A DNA stretch of 64,000 nucleotides, from positions 372,001 through 436,000 of the forward strand of contig NZ_SIRS01000002.1 of the NCBI RefSeq assembly GCF_004310335.1, written 5' to 3'. The notes under the pieces were generated by a model. The model saw only the letters and a list, made by a program, of their open reading frames with translations. It searched no databases and had not been told where the DNA came from. Numbering within the stretch: the stretch's first letter is position 1; every line of letters begins with the position of its first letter. This document shows positions 1 through 9,197 of this stretch, piece after piece. The DNA is from Hyunsoonleella pacifica (lineage in GTDB: Bacteria; Bacteroidota; Bacteroidia; Flavobacteriales; Flavobacteriaceae). The position numbers were made by a program, and so were the translations under genes.

Positions 1-2
1 GT

Positions 3-65
3 GCAAAATATGGGTATTATGGTGCTCCTAAAAAGAAAAAATGGTATTCGCTAAAAAGAACATAA
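3..65 (+). CDS. C-terminal end of an upstream gene (partial)
   Basis: An open frame runs in from the left edge and stops at 63-65. The visible tail reads AKYGYYGAPKKKKWYSLKRT: Gly/Tyr-rich, then basic. Such tails occur on polysaccharide tyrosine autokinases, and the nearby sugar transferase and CapD-like genes fit that context. Twenty residues are too few for an assignment, so the product is left open. A strong terminator follows at once, which supports a real gene end here. Confidence 0.4.
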   Translation, partial: AKYGYYGAPKKKKWYSLKRT

Positions 66-67
66 AT

Positions 68-105
68 AAAAAAGACCTGATAGTTTAAACTATCAGGTCT
101 TTTTT
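68..105. terminator. Bidirectional terminator between the partial gene and aroB
   Basis: A perfect 19-base inverted repeat is centred between 86 and 87. The arm contains GACCTGATAGTTT and is flanked by A and T runs, so it has a T tract in both directions. It lies between convergent genes and can serve both. Confidence 0.85.
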
Positions 106-120
106 ATTACTATTTAATTT

Positions 121-1188
121 TTAATTAGAATAATAATCAAAAGCATCCAAAATAACATTTTCTTCAACTATACAATCTATTTTAGTCTTACCAATATCTT
201 CCAGTAGAACAAAATTTATATTACCATGAGAGTTCTTTTTATCATATTTAAGCAATTCTATAATTGAAGTATAGTCATTGTCCTCAAATTCAACTTTCTC
301 ATAGTATTTACGAATCAACTCTTTAATACTTTTAGCTTTATTTTCTGGAAAACCAACTAATTCTTTAGATATATAAATGGCTAAAATCATGCCTATGGCT
401 ATTGCTTCTCCATGGAGTAAGTCTACCTTGCTAGGGTTACTTAAAAAATAAGACTCTATGGCATGTCCCAAGGTATGTCCAAAATTTAAAGTTTTTCTTA
501 GCCCATTTTCTCTAGGGTCTTTATCTACTACATCTTTTTTAATTAAAACCGATTCGTAAATCAACTCGTCTAAATCTGCTAAAGTAAGCTCAGAAAAATT
601 ATTAAATTTATTCCAATAGATTTCATTACTAATTAGCCCATGTTTTAACATTTCCGCTAATCCCGACCTCATTTGCTCCTGAGGAAGTGTATCAAGATAT
701 TTAGTGTCTATTAAAACTATATCTGGTATGCTAATTACTCCTATTTGGTTTTTTAAAGTCCCTAAATCAACTCCAGTTTTACCACCTACAGAAGCGTCAA
801 CCATAGCTAATAGCGAAGTAGGTACATTGATATATGCAATGCCTCTTTTAAATGTAGAAGCTACAAAACCTCCTAAATCAGTAACAACGCCTCCACCGAT
901 ATTAATCAGTAAACCTTTTCGGTCTCCATCTAGATCAGATAAAGAGTTCCACACTCCAACACATGTTTCTATGGTTTTATATATCTCACCTGCTTCAATT
1001 TCTATAATTTCTATACTATTAGAGCTGTCTAGATTAGATAAGAAATAAGGAAGACAATACTCATGAGTATTACTATCTACAAGAATAAATATCTTGGAAA
1101 AATTATTTTTCTTTATATGTTGGTTTAGTGCAGGATAACAAACTTCATTGAAATGAATTATACCACTATTTGCAGTTATGGAGTCCAT
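121..1188 (-). CDS. aroB: 3-dehydroquinate synthase
   Basis: Second step of the shikimate pathway: converts DAHP to 3-dehydroquinate in the cytoplasm, using NAD+ and a divalent metal. The 355-residue protein has family-typical length. The NAD-binding GGGVVTDLGGFVA is at about residues 98-110, PTSLLAMVDASVGGKTG at about 123-139, and the metal/active-site FGHTLGHAIE and HGEAIAIGM follow. It starts at an ATG and is transcribed divergently from proline dehydrogenase. No other shikimate gene is in the window. Confidence 0.97.
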   Translation of the reverse strand: MDSITANSGIIHFNEVCYPALNQHIKKNNFSKIFILVDSNTHEYCLPYFLSNLDSSNSIEIIEIEAGEIYKTIETCVGVWNSLSDLDGDRKGLLINIGGGVVTDLGGFVASTFKRGIAYINVPTSLLAMVDASVGGKTGVDLGTLKNQIGVISIPDIVLIDTKYLDTLPQEQMRSGLAEMLKHGLISNEIYWNKFNNFSELTLADLDELIYESVLIKKDVVDKDPRENGLRKTLNFGHTLGHAIESYFLSNPSKVDLLHGEAIAIGMILAIYISKELVGFPENKAKSIKELIRKYYEKVEFEDNDYTSIIELLKYDKKNSHGNINFVLLEDIGKTKIDCIVEENVILDAFDYYSN

Positions 1189-1255
1189 ATCTAAATTGAT
1201 TAATTTGCGTGCGAAATTAAGGAGATTTTAATAAAATTGGTAATGGTACTATAAT

Positions 1256-1263
1256 TATATTTG
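1256..1263 (+). promoter_or_regulatory. Probable promoter -7 box of proline dehydrogenase
   Basis: TATATTTG matches the Bacteroidetes -7 consensus TAnnTTTG and sits 13 bases before the ATG at 1277. A TTG lies at 1237-1239, slightly closer than the usual -33 spacing. Confidence 0.5.
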
Positions 1264-1276
1264 TGAAAACATTGAT

Positions 1277-2452
1277 ATGCTTTACAAGAATATTTTTGAT
1301 AATACCAATATTGCATTTAGTCTAAAGAGCGACTCTGAGTTAGAACGTGCTTATTTTCTGTTTAAAATGATTTCGGTTGAGCCCTTAGTGAGAATTGGAA
1401 CCGCTGCAACTAATTTTGCTTTAAAAGCTAATTTACCTATAGAAGGTCTTATTCGCTCTACAGTATTTGATCATTTTTGTGGCGGTATAAATGAAGAGGA
1501 TTGTTTGCCTGTGATAAATAGAATGTATGAAAAAGGTGTAAGCTCTGTTTTAGACTATTCAGTAGAAGGAAAAGAAAGCGAGGAGGAGTTCGATAATGCA
1601 TTACAAACAGTCTTAAAAATTATTGAATTTGCTAAAGCTTTAGATGCTATTCCTATTGCTGTTTTTAAACCATCTGGTTTTGGGCGCTTTGAACTTTATG
1701 AAAAGAAAAACAAAAATTTGAAGTTAAATATTGATGAAACTGAAGAGTGGAAAAGAGTAGAAGCCAGATTTCATGCTGTTTGTAAAAAAGCTAAAGCTTA
1801 TGATGTTGCAGTTTTGATAGATGCCGAGGAGAGCTGGATACAAGACGCAGCTGATGTTTTGATAACCCAAATGATGAAAGTATATAACACAGAAAAAGCA
1901 ATTGTATATAACACATTACAAATGTATAGGCATGATAGAATGAACTTCTTGAAAAATGAACATGCGAAAGCTAAAACTGATGGTTATTATTTAGGTTATA
2001 AACTTGTGAGAGGCGCTTACATGGAAAAGGAAAATGATAGAGCTAAAGAAATGAAATATAAATCTCCTATTTGTAAAAGTAAGCAGGCAACTGATGAGAA
2101 CTTTAATACAGCATTAAGATATATGACAGACTATCTAGATTGTATGTCTATTTTCGCAGGAACTCACAATGAAGAAAGTTGTTATTTGTTAATGAAATTA
2201 ATGTCTGAAAAAAATATTTTGAATAATGATCCATGTATATGGTTTGGCCAGTTATATGGCATGAGTGATCATATAAGTTTTAATTTAGCAAATCTAGGTT
2301 ATAATATAGCAAAGTACGTACCATTTGGCCCAGTAAAAGATGTTATGCCATATTTAATTAGGAGAGCAGAAGAAAACACTTCAGTAGCTGGACAAACAGG
2401 TAGGGAATTAGCACTTATTAAGAAAGAAAAGCAGAGGCGAAAACTACTCTAA
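1277..2452 (+). CDS. Proline dehydrogenase
   Basis: FAD-dependent oxidation of proline to pyrroline-5-carboxylate, the first step of proline catabolism. This is the stand-alone 391-residue form without the P5C dehydrogenase half of PutA. The C-terminal barrel holds recognisable PRODH motifs: KLVRGAYMEKE, GTHNEES, and near the C-terminus FGPVKDVMPYLIRRAEEN, whose RR binds the substrate carboxylate in the family. It has its own promoter and overlaps the end of the convergent CapD-like gene by a few bases. No P5C dehydrogenase gene is nearby. Confidence 0.95.
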   Translation: MLYKNIFDNTNIAFSLKSDSELERAYFLFKMISVEPLVRIGTAATNFALKANLPIEGLIRSTVFDHFCGGINEEDCLPVINRMYEKGVSSVLDYSVEGKESEEEFDNALQTVLKIIEFAKALDAIPIAVFKPSGFGRFELYEKKNKNLKLNIDETEEWKRVEARFHAVCKKAKAYDVAVLIDAEESWIQDAADVLITQMMKVYNTEKAIVYNTLQMYRHDRMNFLKNEHAKAKTDGYYLGYKLVRGAYMEKENDRAKEMKYKSPICKSKQATDENFNTALRYMTDYLDCMSIFAGTHNEESCYLLMKLMSEKNILNNDPCIWFGQLYGMSDHISFNLANLGYNIAKYVPFGPVKDVMPYLIRRAEENTSVAGQTGRELALIKKEKQRRKLL

Positions 2453-3528
2453 GTTCCGCATATCTCCATTAGTAAACTTTTTATCATATCCAATGAAGTA
2501 TCGTTATTAATGCTATCGAGCCTTTTTATGTCTAAATCTTTAGTTATGTGATTGTTGTCTATAAGGAAAAATATCTTTTCGTTTCCAGAACTTATAAGGG
2601 ATTCATTACTAGCTACGATAGACTCATGAAGCTTCTCACCTGGATGTAGTTTAGTAACATTAATTAATGTTTCATGCTTGGGTTTTAATATAGAAATTAG
2701 TGCTTTAGCTAAATCCACTATCTTTATTGGCTTACCCATATCAAATGAAACTTTGCTATGATTTTTAATATTAAGTTTAGCAAGCTCTAATATAAGGGAG
2801 CAAGCTTCGTTCATATCAATAAATAATCTTGAAACCTCTTTATCTGTAATCGCTATTTGTTCGCCCTTTTTAAGTTGTTTTATAAATAGTGGTACAACAG
2901 AACCATTAGAACCAAAAATATTTCCAAATCGCGCAGAGACAAACTTGGTATATGTTGAGCTATTATTCAAATTGGTTAGATATTTTTCAGCAATAGATTT
3001 TGTCATTCCCATTACTCCAACAGGATTAACAGCTTTATCAGTTGAAATAAAAATGAACCGTTTTGAGGAATACTCTAGAGCTAATTGAGAAAGTAATTGT
3101 GTTGCAAAAATATTTGTTTTTACAGCTTCATACGGGTTATCTTCAACGAGCGCTACATGCTTGTATGCTGCTGTATGAAAAATTAAAGTTGGTTTATAGA
3201 GCTTAAAGATATGGGACATTTGTGGTTTATTTCTAATGTCTCCTAAGATAAACTTTATGTTGTTTGATTGATTATTGGTAATGCCTTGTTTAAGAAAGAA
3301 CAATGGTGTTTCAGCATTATCTACTAAAATAAGTTTTTTGAATTGTGATGATAATAACTTTTTTACTAGACCACTTCCAATGGAACCAGCTGCACCGGTT
3401 ATTAAAATAGTTTCTTCTGAAAAGTCATAGTTTGAAGAGGTATTAACTGTAATTTTACCCTCTGAAAGTAGCCCACAAGCTTCAATTAAACCTTTAATCC
3501 TTTTAAAAACTTCAATATCCATTTTCAT
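2449..3528 (-). CDS. CapD/FlaA1-like UDP-sugar epimerase/dehydratase
   Basis: Nucleotide-sugar-modifying SDR for surface polysaccharide or protein glycosylation. The Rossmann motif TGAAGSIGSG is at about residues 44-53. The family block YKHVALVEDNPYEAVKTN is followed by FISTDKAVNPVGVMGMTK, carrying the catalytic Thr/Asp/Lys region of inverting 4,6-dehydratases. At 359 residues it is the short soluble form, without the membrane segments of long CapD/WbpM proteins. It lies just downstream of an initiating sugar transferase, as in flavobacterial capsule or exopolysaccharide loci. The exact sugar product cannot be read from sequence. Confidence 0.9.
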   Translation of the reverse strand: MKMDIEVFKRIKGLIEACGLLSEGKITVNTSSNYDFSEETILITGAAGSIGSGLVKKLLSSQFKKLILVDNAETPLFFLKQGITNNQSNNIKFILGDIRNKPQMSHIFKLYKPTLIFHTAAYKHVALVEDNPYEAVKTNIFATQLLSQLALEYSSKRFIFISTDKAVNPVGVMGMTKSIAEKYLTNLNNSSTYTKFVSARFGNIFGSNGSVVPLFIKQLKKGEQIAITDKEVSRLFIDMNEACSLILELAKLNIKNHSKVSFDMGKPIKIVDLAKALISILKPKHETLINVTKLHPGEKLHESIVASNESLISSGNEKIFFLIDNNHITKDLDIKRLDSINNDTSLDMIKSLLMEICGT

Positions 3529-3581
3529 AAAAACACTTACGATGTGAAATTATTAATAATTAAAGGATATTCCAATTTAGA

Positions 3582-4175
3582 TTATTTAGCTATAACTCTA
3601 TATATGGTTTTAAATATTAATTTTAAATCAAATAAGAAGTGTCGTTGCTTCAAATAACGTTTATTATAACTTAGCTTGTCAGGTATAATAGTTTCAATAA
3701 AGTACTTTTCTGGATCTTCAGCTTTTTTTAATAATTCTACTTCATCTCTATATTCTAAAGAAGCTAAACCAGTAATACCTGGTTTTAATTTAAAAATTAT
3801 TAAATCCTCAGGTTTATAAAAATTAACATAATATCTAAGTTCAGGCCTTGGACCTACAAAACTCATTTCGCCTTTGATGATGTTAACTAGTTGCGGAAAT
3901 TCATCAATTTTATATTTCCTTAAGAAGTATCCTATTTTGGTAACCCTAGAGTCGTTGTCGCCAATAGTAAGTAACCCTTTTTTTTGAGATTTAAGGTACA
4001 TAGTTCGGAATTTATAAATATTAAAATCCTTATTATGTTGACCTACACGTTCTTGAATAAATAAAATAGGACCTTTAGAATCTAATTTTATAACTATAGC
4101 AATAATAATTAAGAAAGGGGATAGCAGTATTAAACCTATCAAAGCAAAAAAAAGATCAAACACACGTTTTATCAT
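3582..4175 (-). CDS. Initiating sugar (phosphoglycosyl) transferase
   Basis: Transfers a sugar-1-phosphate from UDP-sugar to undecaprenyl phosphate at the inner membrane, starting a polysaccharide repeat unit. The 197-residue protein has one N-terminal hydrophobic segment (about residues 3-29). The core motifs of small PglC-type monotopic enzymes follow: FIQERVGQHNKDFNIYKFRTM and, later, IIKGEMSFVGPRPELRYY. The long WbaP membrane domain is absent. Its ATG overlaps the stop of the upstream small membrane gene by four bases, so translation of the two is probably coupled. Confidence 0.93.
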   Translation of the reverse strand: MIKRVFDLFFALIGLILLSPFLIIIAIVIKLDSKGPILFIQERVGQHNKDFNIYKFRTMYLKSQKKGLLTIGDNDSRVTKIGYFLRKYKIDEFPQLVNIIKGEMSFVGPRPELRYYVNFYKPEDLIIFKLKPGITGLASLEYRDEVELLKKAEDPEKYFIETIIPDKLSYNKRYLKQRHFLFDLKLIFKTIYRVIAK

Positions 4176-4531
4176 TCTTGGAAAGAAAGATTAGTAATGG
4201 TAACTAGACTATCGCAATTTTCGATAATTATTTCTATATCCTTATCGTTTAGAAGGCTTTCAATTAGGTAAGTGCCACATGGTTCTTGCCTTGGCTCGCT
4301 TTTGGAAAAGTTTACATCTCCTGTCTCTATCAAAGACTTAATCGTAATTGTATCAAATTCTTGTAACGCACTATTGGAGTATTTAAAAGGTTTTGAGTTA
4401 ATGTTTTTTAACACTCTTGCTTCAGGACCATAAGCGCAAGATGTTTTTTTTCCACTTAAGAAAAAAGCTAAAATTATTAATCCTATAGCGAAACCACCAA
4501 GATAGTAGCCTATACGTTGTATCAATTTCAT
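4172..4531 (-). CDS. Small membrane-anchored protein (DUF4258-like)
   Basis: A 119-residue protein with one N-terminal membrane segment (about residues 9-26, GYYLGGFAIGLIILAFFLSG) and a soluble domain containing GPEARVLKNI and a conserved-looking Cys pair. From memory it resembles flavobacterial DUF4258-type proteins encoded beside alanine dehydrogenase, but I cannot verify this. It lies 29 bases after ald and overlaps the sugar transferase by four bases. Function unknown; the coupling is probably shared transcription rather than shared pathway. Confidence 0.75.
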   Translation of the reverse strand: MKLIQRIGYYLGGFAIGLIILAFFLSGKKTSCAYGPEARVLKNINSKPFKYSNSALQEFDTITIKSLIETGDVNFSKSEPRQEPCGTYLIESLLNDKDIEIIIENCDSLVTITNLSFQE

Positions 4532-4560
4532 TTACAAAGTTTAAACGAGTTAACGGTAGA

Positions 4561-5760
4561 TTAAAAAATTAGCAGGTTAATGTCACTATACTTTAAGTCA
4601 AACCATTCGCCTACAGATTTATTAGTTAAAATACCGTGGTAAAAGTACAACCCATTTTTTAGACCTTTATCAAATCTTAAAGAATTTTCTATACCACCAT
4701 CTTCAGCTATTTTCATAAGGTAGGGTGTGAAAATATTACTAATTGAGATAGAAGCAGTTCTGGAGTATCTGGCAGGTATGTTAGGCACACAATAATGTAT
4801 AACACCATGTTTTATAAAAGTTGGCTCTATGTGAGATGTTACTTCACTGGTTTCAAAACACCCCCCCATATCAATACTCACATCAATTATTACGGCTCCT
4901 TTTTTCATGTGTTGTACCATTGCTTCAGTTACTACTACTGGAGCTCTATTTATTCCTCTCACAGCGCCAATAACAACATCACAACGTTTTAGTGCCTTAA
5001 GTAAATTCTTTGGTTGAATAGTGGATGTAAATAATGACTTTCCTAAATTAGTCTGTATACGTCTCAATTTTGTTATTGAATTATCAAAAACTTTAATTCC
5101 AGTACCCAGACCTATAGCGCTTCTTGCAGCATACTCTCCAACAGTACCAGCTCCTAAAATAACTACTTCAATAGGGGGAACACCACTAATGTTTCCTAGC
5201 ATTAAGCCTAAACTATTTTTGTCATTTGATAATAACTCCGACGCTATCAAAACAGAAGCTGTACCAGCAATTTCACTTAAGGAACGCACAGCTGGGTAGG
5301 TGCCATCTTCATCTTTAATAAATTCAAAAGCTAAAGCAGTAATACGCTTAGCAGCTAAAGCTTCAAAATATTTTTTGGTTTGTGTCTTTAACTGAAGTGC
5401 AGAAATTAAAATTGCTTGCGGGTTCATCAATTTTATTTGCTCTAAACTAGGGGGCTCAACCTTAAGTATCATTGGACACGAATATACCTTTGTAGTATCA
5501 CTAGAAATTTCCGCTCCGGCTTCACTGTAATCCTTATCACTAAATCTAGCACCTTTACCAGCACCAGACTCTATCAAAACTTTATGGCCATTACTTACTA
5601 ATGCAGATACCGCATCTGGAGTTAAGCAAATTCGGTTTTCTTGATAAGTTGTTTCTTTAGGAACTCCTATATAAAGTTGTCTTTTATGTTTTAAAATTTC
5701 TAATTTTTCTTCTTGCGGAAGTAATTGTTGCTTTGTAAAAGGCGACAAGGATTGAGACAT
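4561..5760 (-). CDS. ald: Alanine dehydrogenase
   Basis: NAD-dependent interconversion of alanine and pyruvate plus ammonia. The N-terminal signature IGVPKETTYQENRICLTP with the substrate-binding Arg/Lys region, and the NAD motif VVILGAGTVGEYAA, are clear. The family motif DVSIDMGGCFETS follows. The start is placed at the ATG giving MSQSLSPFTKQQ, the usual flavobacterial N-terminus; an in-frame start six codons earlier (5778) is less likely. It is divergent from the TonB receptor. Confidence 0.95.
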   Translation of the reverse strand: MSQSLSPFTKQQLLPQEEKLEILKHKRQLYIGVPKETTYQENRICLTPDAVSALVSNGHKVLIESGAGKGARFSDKDYSEAGAEISSDTTKVYSCPMILKVEPPSLEQIKLMNPQAILISALQLKTQTKKYFEALAAKRITALAFEFIKDEDGTYPAVRSLSEIAGTASVLIASELLSNDKNSLGLMLGNISGVPPIEVVILGAGTVGEYAARSAIGLGTGIKVFDNSITKLRRIQTNLGKSLFTSTIQPKNLLKALKRCDVVIGAVRGINRAPVVVTEAMVQHMKKGAVIIDVSIDMGGCFETSEVTSHIEPTFIKHGVIHYCVPNIPARYSRTASISISNIFTPYLMKIAEDGGIENSLRFDKGLKNGLYFYHGILTNKSVGEWFDLKYSDINLLIF

Positions 5761-5921
5761 CGTAAAAATATTTATCAAAATTGAAATTACAAATATTTTT
5801 GGTTTTATAAATATTTTAAATGCGAATAATTTAATAGTGCAGTATGCTGATTAACAAATAAGTAAGAATATAAGTTAGGTAACTTACGGTATTAGCCCAC
5901 TGTACTTTAATTTAATTGTTC

Positions 5922-5929
5922 TAATTTTG
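5922..5929 (+). promoter_or_regulatory. Probable -7 box of the TonB receptor
   Basis: TAATTTTG is an exact TAnnTTTG match 18 bases before the ATG at 5948. No convincing -33 element is visible. The box overlaps the upstream in-frame TTG at 5927, which argues against that TTG as a start. Confidence 0.5.
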
Positions 5930-5947
5930 TATAGTATCGTATCGTTT

Positions 5948-8371
5948 ATGTACAGGAGAATCACACTACTTTTTGCTTTATTTTTGTCTTTTTGGGGATT
6001 CTCTCAAAACTACAGTATCCAAGGGATTGTAAACGATGAAAATCAATTAGATGTTGCATTTGCAAATGTAATATTAGAGGATTCTCAAAACCAAGATAGG
6101 GTATTGGGAACAACCACAGACGAAAAGGGTTTTTTTAAGTTTGAAGACTTAACTGCAAAGACATATACTTTAACCATAAGTTTTTTAGGTTTTGAGAGTT
6201 TTTCCACAAAAATAAATCTGATTGGAAATGTTGATTTCAAAACTATAGTTTTAAAAAAAGCAGAGGAAACTCTTGATGAGGTAGTTGTTACTGCAAAACG
6301 TCCTACTGTAAAACGATTGGTTGATCGTATTGTTTTTAATGTTGAAAATTCTACCTTATCCAATGGTAATGTTCTAGATGTTTTAAAGCACACACCTGGT
6401 GTCATCGTGGATGGTTCCATTTCTGTAAAAAATACGTCTCCTGTAGTTTATATAAACGATAGGCGGGTACATTTATCCATTGATGAAGTGCAGCAACTTT
6501 TAGAAGCAACTCCAGCTAATAATATCAAGTCAGTTGAAGTGATTACCAATCCACCGGCAAAGTACGATGCAGAGGGAGGAGCAGTGTTAAATATAAAAAC
6601 AAGTAAAAATATTATTGCAGGTTACCATGGTAGTGTTTTTGGTAATTATCAACAAGGATTTCAATTCCCTAAATTTTCATTAGGAACAAGTCATTTCTTT
6701 AAATCTAAAAAACTAAGTGCATACATCAATTATAATATTAGTCCTCGTAAAGATTTTAGAAACAATTTAGAGGAAATTAATTTCATTGATAATAATAGTA
6801 TAGTATCCAGTTGGGAAACAGATTTTAAACGAGAACGTGAGTCAGATAACCAAAATATAACAGGTACAATCACTTATGATTTTAATGAACGTAACAGTTT
6901 AAACTTTACAGCAAATACTTTAATAGCTCCAAGAGAAAATTCCAGAACTCGAGTAAATAGCGTAACAGAAGTATTTGGTGCTAATCAAGCATTAGATTCT
7001 ACGTTTCGAACCTTTAATAATTTAGTTTCAGAAAAATTTAATTTGGCTTTTTCATTGGGATATCAGCATAAATTCAAAAGAGAAGGCGAACTACTATCTA
7101 TAGACTTACATCATACAGATTATGATTTTTCTGAATTCCAAAATGTAGATACTGGCTATTTTTTACCAAACGCTTCATCATCTTTTAGAGATAATCGATT
7201 TCAAACATTTTCAAGCCAAGATATTAAATTGAGTACAGCTCAAGTCGATTACAGATTACCATCAGAAGGAGGTTCAATTTTTGAAGCAGGAATAAAAGCA
7301 GTAAGTATAAATTCTGACAATATTTTAGATCAATTTAGTTTTGAAAATGGTATTAGAGAGGATGATTTAGACAATTCTGATGTTTTTATTTATGATGAAA
7401 AAAATTATGCAGCTTATATTAGTTACGAAAAAGACTGGGAGCGTTGGAGTTTAAAGACGGGTTTACGGGTAGAAGTGACTGAAACCGAAGGAGAATCATT
7501 ATCTACAAGTGCGACAAATATAAATGACTATACAAATCTCTTCCCATCTTTTTATCTTTTAAATCGCTTGAAAAATGAAGACGAAATATATTTGAGTTAT
7601 AACAGACGTATTTATAGACCACGGTATAGACAATTGAATCCATTTCGATATTTTTTAAATGATAATGCGTTTATTACAGGAGACCCAAGTTTGCTTCCCG
7701 AAATAGATGATAGTTTTACCTTGGGTTATACTCTGAAAAATAAATATACCTTTGAAATCTATTACCGTTATGAGAAAAACCCAACTTTAGAATTACCTAT
7801 TCAGGATAATGATAATAGGTTGTTAAAATATGTATTTACTAATATAGATCATAATGAATCTTATGGCTTAGACTTTACCACTTATACCGAAATTACTAGA
7901 GATTGGAATATTTATGTGTTATCATCTTTATTTTTTTATGAAAATAATTTTTTTGCAGTTGGAACAAATAATGAACTTTTAAATAATGAAAGGTGGTCTG
8001 TATATGCTAGTGTAGTTAATTATTTTAATTTTTTAAAAGATAAAAGTCTAACAGCTGATATTGGTGTAGATTACATTAGCTCCGTATTTGTTGGTCCAAG
8101 TAATATTAGTAGTAGACTAGGAGTAGATATTAATTTAAATAAAACCTTTTGGAATAGTAGAGCGTCTCTAAATATTGGAGTGAGAGATATATTTAATACT
8201 AGAAACTTTACCCAAACCACTAGATATTTAAACCAAGATTGGTTTGTAAATGACAATTTAGAAAATAGGCTAATTGTATTAGGATTTAATTATAAGTTAG
8301 GCAATTACAGATTAAATTCCAAAAAGAAAGAAATTGATTTGAAGGAGAGAGAAAGATTAGAGCTAAATTAA
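5948..8371 (+). CDS. TonB-dependent outer-membrane receptor
   Basis: An outer-membrane barrel probably importing a ligand with energy from TonB. A signal peptide ends in FWGFSQ. It is followed by a carboxypeptidase-regulatory-like domain (YSIQGIVNDENQ through LTISFLGFESFS), a TonB-box/plug region (LDEVVVTAKRPTVKR, then VLKHTPGVIVDG), and a long beta-barrel of the OMP_b-brl_3 type. No SusD partner is adjacent, so it does not look like a glycan-uptake pair. The ATG at 5948 is preferred over an upstream TTG because the signal peptide then starts MYRRITLLFAL. Ligand unknown. Confidence 0.92.
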   Translation: MYRRITLLFALFLSFWGFSQNYSIQGIVNDENQLDVAFANVILEDSQNQDRVLGTTTDEKGFFKFEDLTAKTYTLTISFLGFESFSTKINLIGNVDFKTIVLKKAEETLDEVVVTAKRPTVKRLVDRIVFNVENSTLSNGNVLDVLKHTPGVIVDGSISVKNTSPVVYINDRRVHLSIDEVQQLLEATPANNIKSVEVITNPPAKYDAEGGAVLNIKTSKNIIAGYHGSVFGNYQQGFQFPKFSLGTSHFFKSKKLSAYINYNISPRKDFRNNLEEINFIDNNSIVSSWETDFKRERESDNQNITGTITYDFNERNSLNFTANTLIAPRENSRTRVNSVTEVFGANQALDSTFRTFNNLVSEKFNLAFSLGYQHKFKREGELLSIDLHHTDYDFSEFQNVDTGYFLPNASSSFRDNRFQTFSSQDIKLSTAQVDYRLPSEGGSIFEAGIKAVSINSDNILDQFSFENGIREDDLDNSDVFIYDEKNYAAYISYEKDWERWSLKTGLRVEVTETEGESLSTSATNINDYTNLFPSFYLLNRLKNEDEIYLSYNRRIYRPRYRQLNPFRYFLNDNAFITGDPSLLPEIDDSFTLGYTLKNKYTFEIYYRYEKNPTLELPIQDNDNRLLKYVFTNIDHNESYGLDFTTYTEITRDWNIYVLSSLFFYENNFFAVGTNNELLNNERWSVYASVVNYFNFLKDKSLTADIGVDYISSVFVGPSNISSRLGVDINLNKTFWNSRASLNIGVRDIFNTRNFTQTTRYLNQDWFVNDNLENRLIVLGFNYKLGNYRLNSKKKEIDLKERERLELN

Positions 8372-8372
8372 T

Positions 8373-8915
8373 TTAGAAATATTGTTTGATTTTCCCCCAG
8401 AAATTCTTAGGTGTTGCTTTAAATTCATCTTCTAACTCTTGTAAGCTTTTATCTGCTTCGTTCATTCTATTAAATATACGAGCTCTTATTAAATAGATTG
8501 ATGGAATTACTATAGCCATAACAGGTATCATATATATGAGTTGAAATTCATCTAGATACGAATTTTCTTCATTGAAGATTCCTAAAATTTGATAGAGATA
8601 CATAACTATAGGAACCAAGAGAGTATGATACCACCAATGACGGCAAGTAAAAAACCATATAAAAATGAGAAAAAGAGGTACAACCTTACCTGTTAAAACC
8701 CACATTGCCGAGTTTGCATTCTCATAAAAGTTACTGTGATAAACAAATAAAAAAGTGTCCCAAGTTTCAGTCTCTGGAACACTTTCATATAAGTAAAATA
8801 AATAGGGAGTAATAGCTATTAGCGTAGCTATAATACTACCTAGCAATATGCTGTATTTATCCGTGCTTACCGGGTTTGCATAATCTTTTTTCAATTTTTG
8901 CTGTCTGATCTGCAT
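8373..8915 (-). CDS. Membrane protein of unknown function
   Basis: About 180 residues with four likely membrane segments: around YSILLGSIIATLIAITPYLF, KVVPLFLIFIWFF, HTLLVPIVMYLYQILGIF and LIYMIPVMAIVIPSIYLI. A charged C-terminal tail follows, rich in Glu and Lys. I recognise no family. The ATG at 8915 is used; a GTG at 8939 is in frame. The first 57 bases overlap, in another frame, the end of a small signal-peptide ORF that begins at 9000. The gene converges on the TonB receptor with one base between them. Confidence 0.7.
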   Translation of the reverse strand: MQIRQQKLKKDYANPVSTDKYSILLGSIIATLIAITPYLFYLYESVPETETWDTFLFVYHSNFYENANSAMWVLTGKVVPLFLIFIWFFTCRHWWYHTLLVPIVMYLYQILGIFNEENSYLDEFQLIYMIPVMAIVIPSIYLIRARIFNRMNEADKSLQELEDEFKATPKNFWGKIKQYF

Positions 8916-9000
8916 TTGAATTGTATGTGTTTGCAGCACTTGCTAAAAACAACATACCTCCGAAAATTGCTAAGGCAATTACATACTTTTTAGTTTTCAT
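8857..9000 (-). CDS. Possible small secreted peptide (47 residues)
   Basis: The ORF begins MKTKKYVIALAIFGGMLFLA, a textbook signal peptide with a likely cleavage after ASA. The mature part is short and hydrophilic, ending CKPGKHG. A possible -7 box (9032-9039, minus) lies about 32 bases upstream of the ATG. It overlaps the following membrane protein gene by 57 bases in a different frame. It may be a true overlapping gene, or the signal-peptide end of a gene broken by a frameshift. Flavobacteria encode many such small exported peptides. Confidence 0.45.
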   Translation of the reverse strand: MKTKKYVIALAIFGGMLFLASAANTYNSNADQTAKIEKRLCKPGKHG

Positions 9001-9031
9001 TTCTTTAAGGGATTTAATTAATTAATTACCC

Positions 9032-9039
9032 CAAAGGTA
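9032..9039 (-). promoter_or_regulatory. Possible -7 box for the small secreted peptide ORF
   Basis: On the minus strand this reads TACCTTTG, an exact TAnnTTTG match. No clear -33 box is seen at the expected distance. Confidence 0.35.
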
Positions 9040-9197
9040 TGTAAAGACTAAGGCTGTATCTTTTGATATATGTTAAAAAAATGTTAAAAACATTGATTTT
9101 TAAAAATATCGTTGTGGGTTTCCCGTAATCTTTTAAAAATATGTAAGATATGCTGGTTTTCTTATGCTATATTTGGGCTATCGGTTAAGTTTATATT

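Noticed and set aside
5927-5947. Upstream TTG start for the TonB receptor
   Set aside because: It overlaps the -7 box; the ATG at 5948 gives a normal signal peptide.
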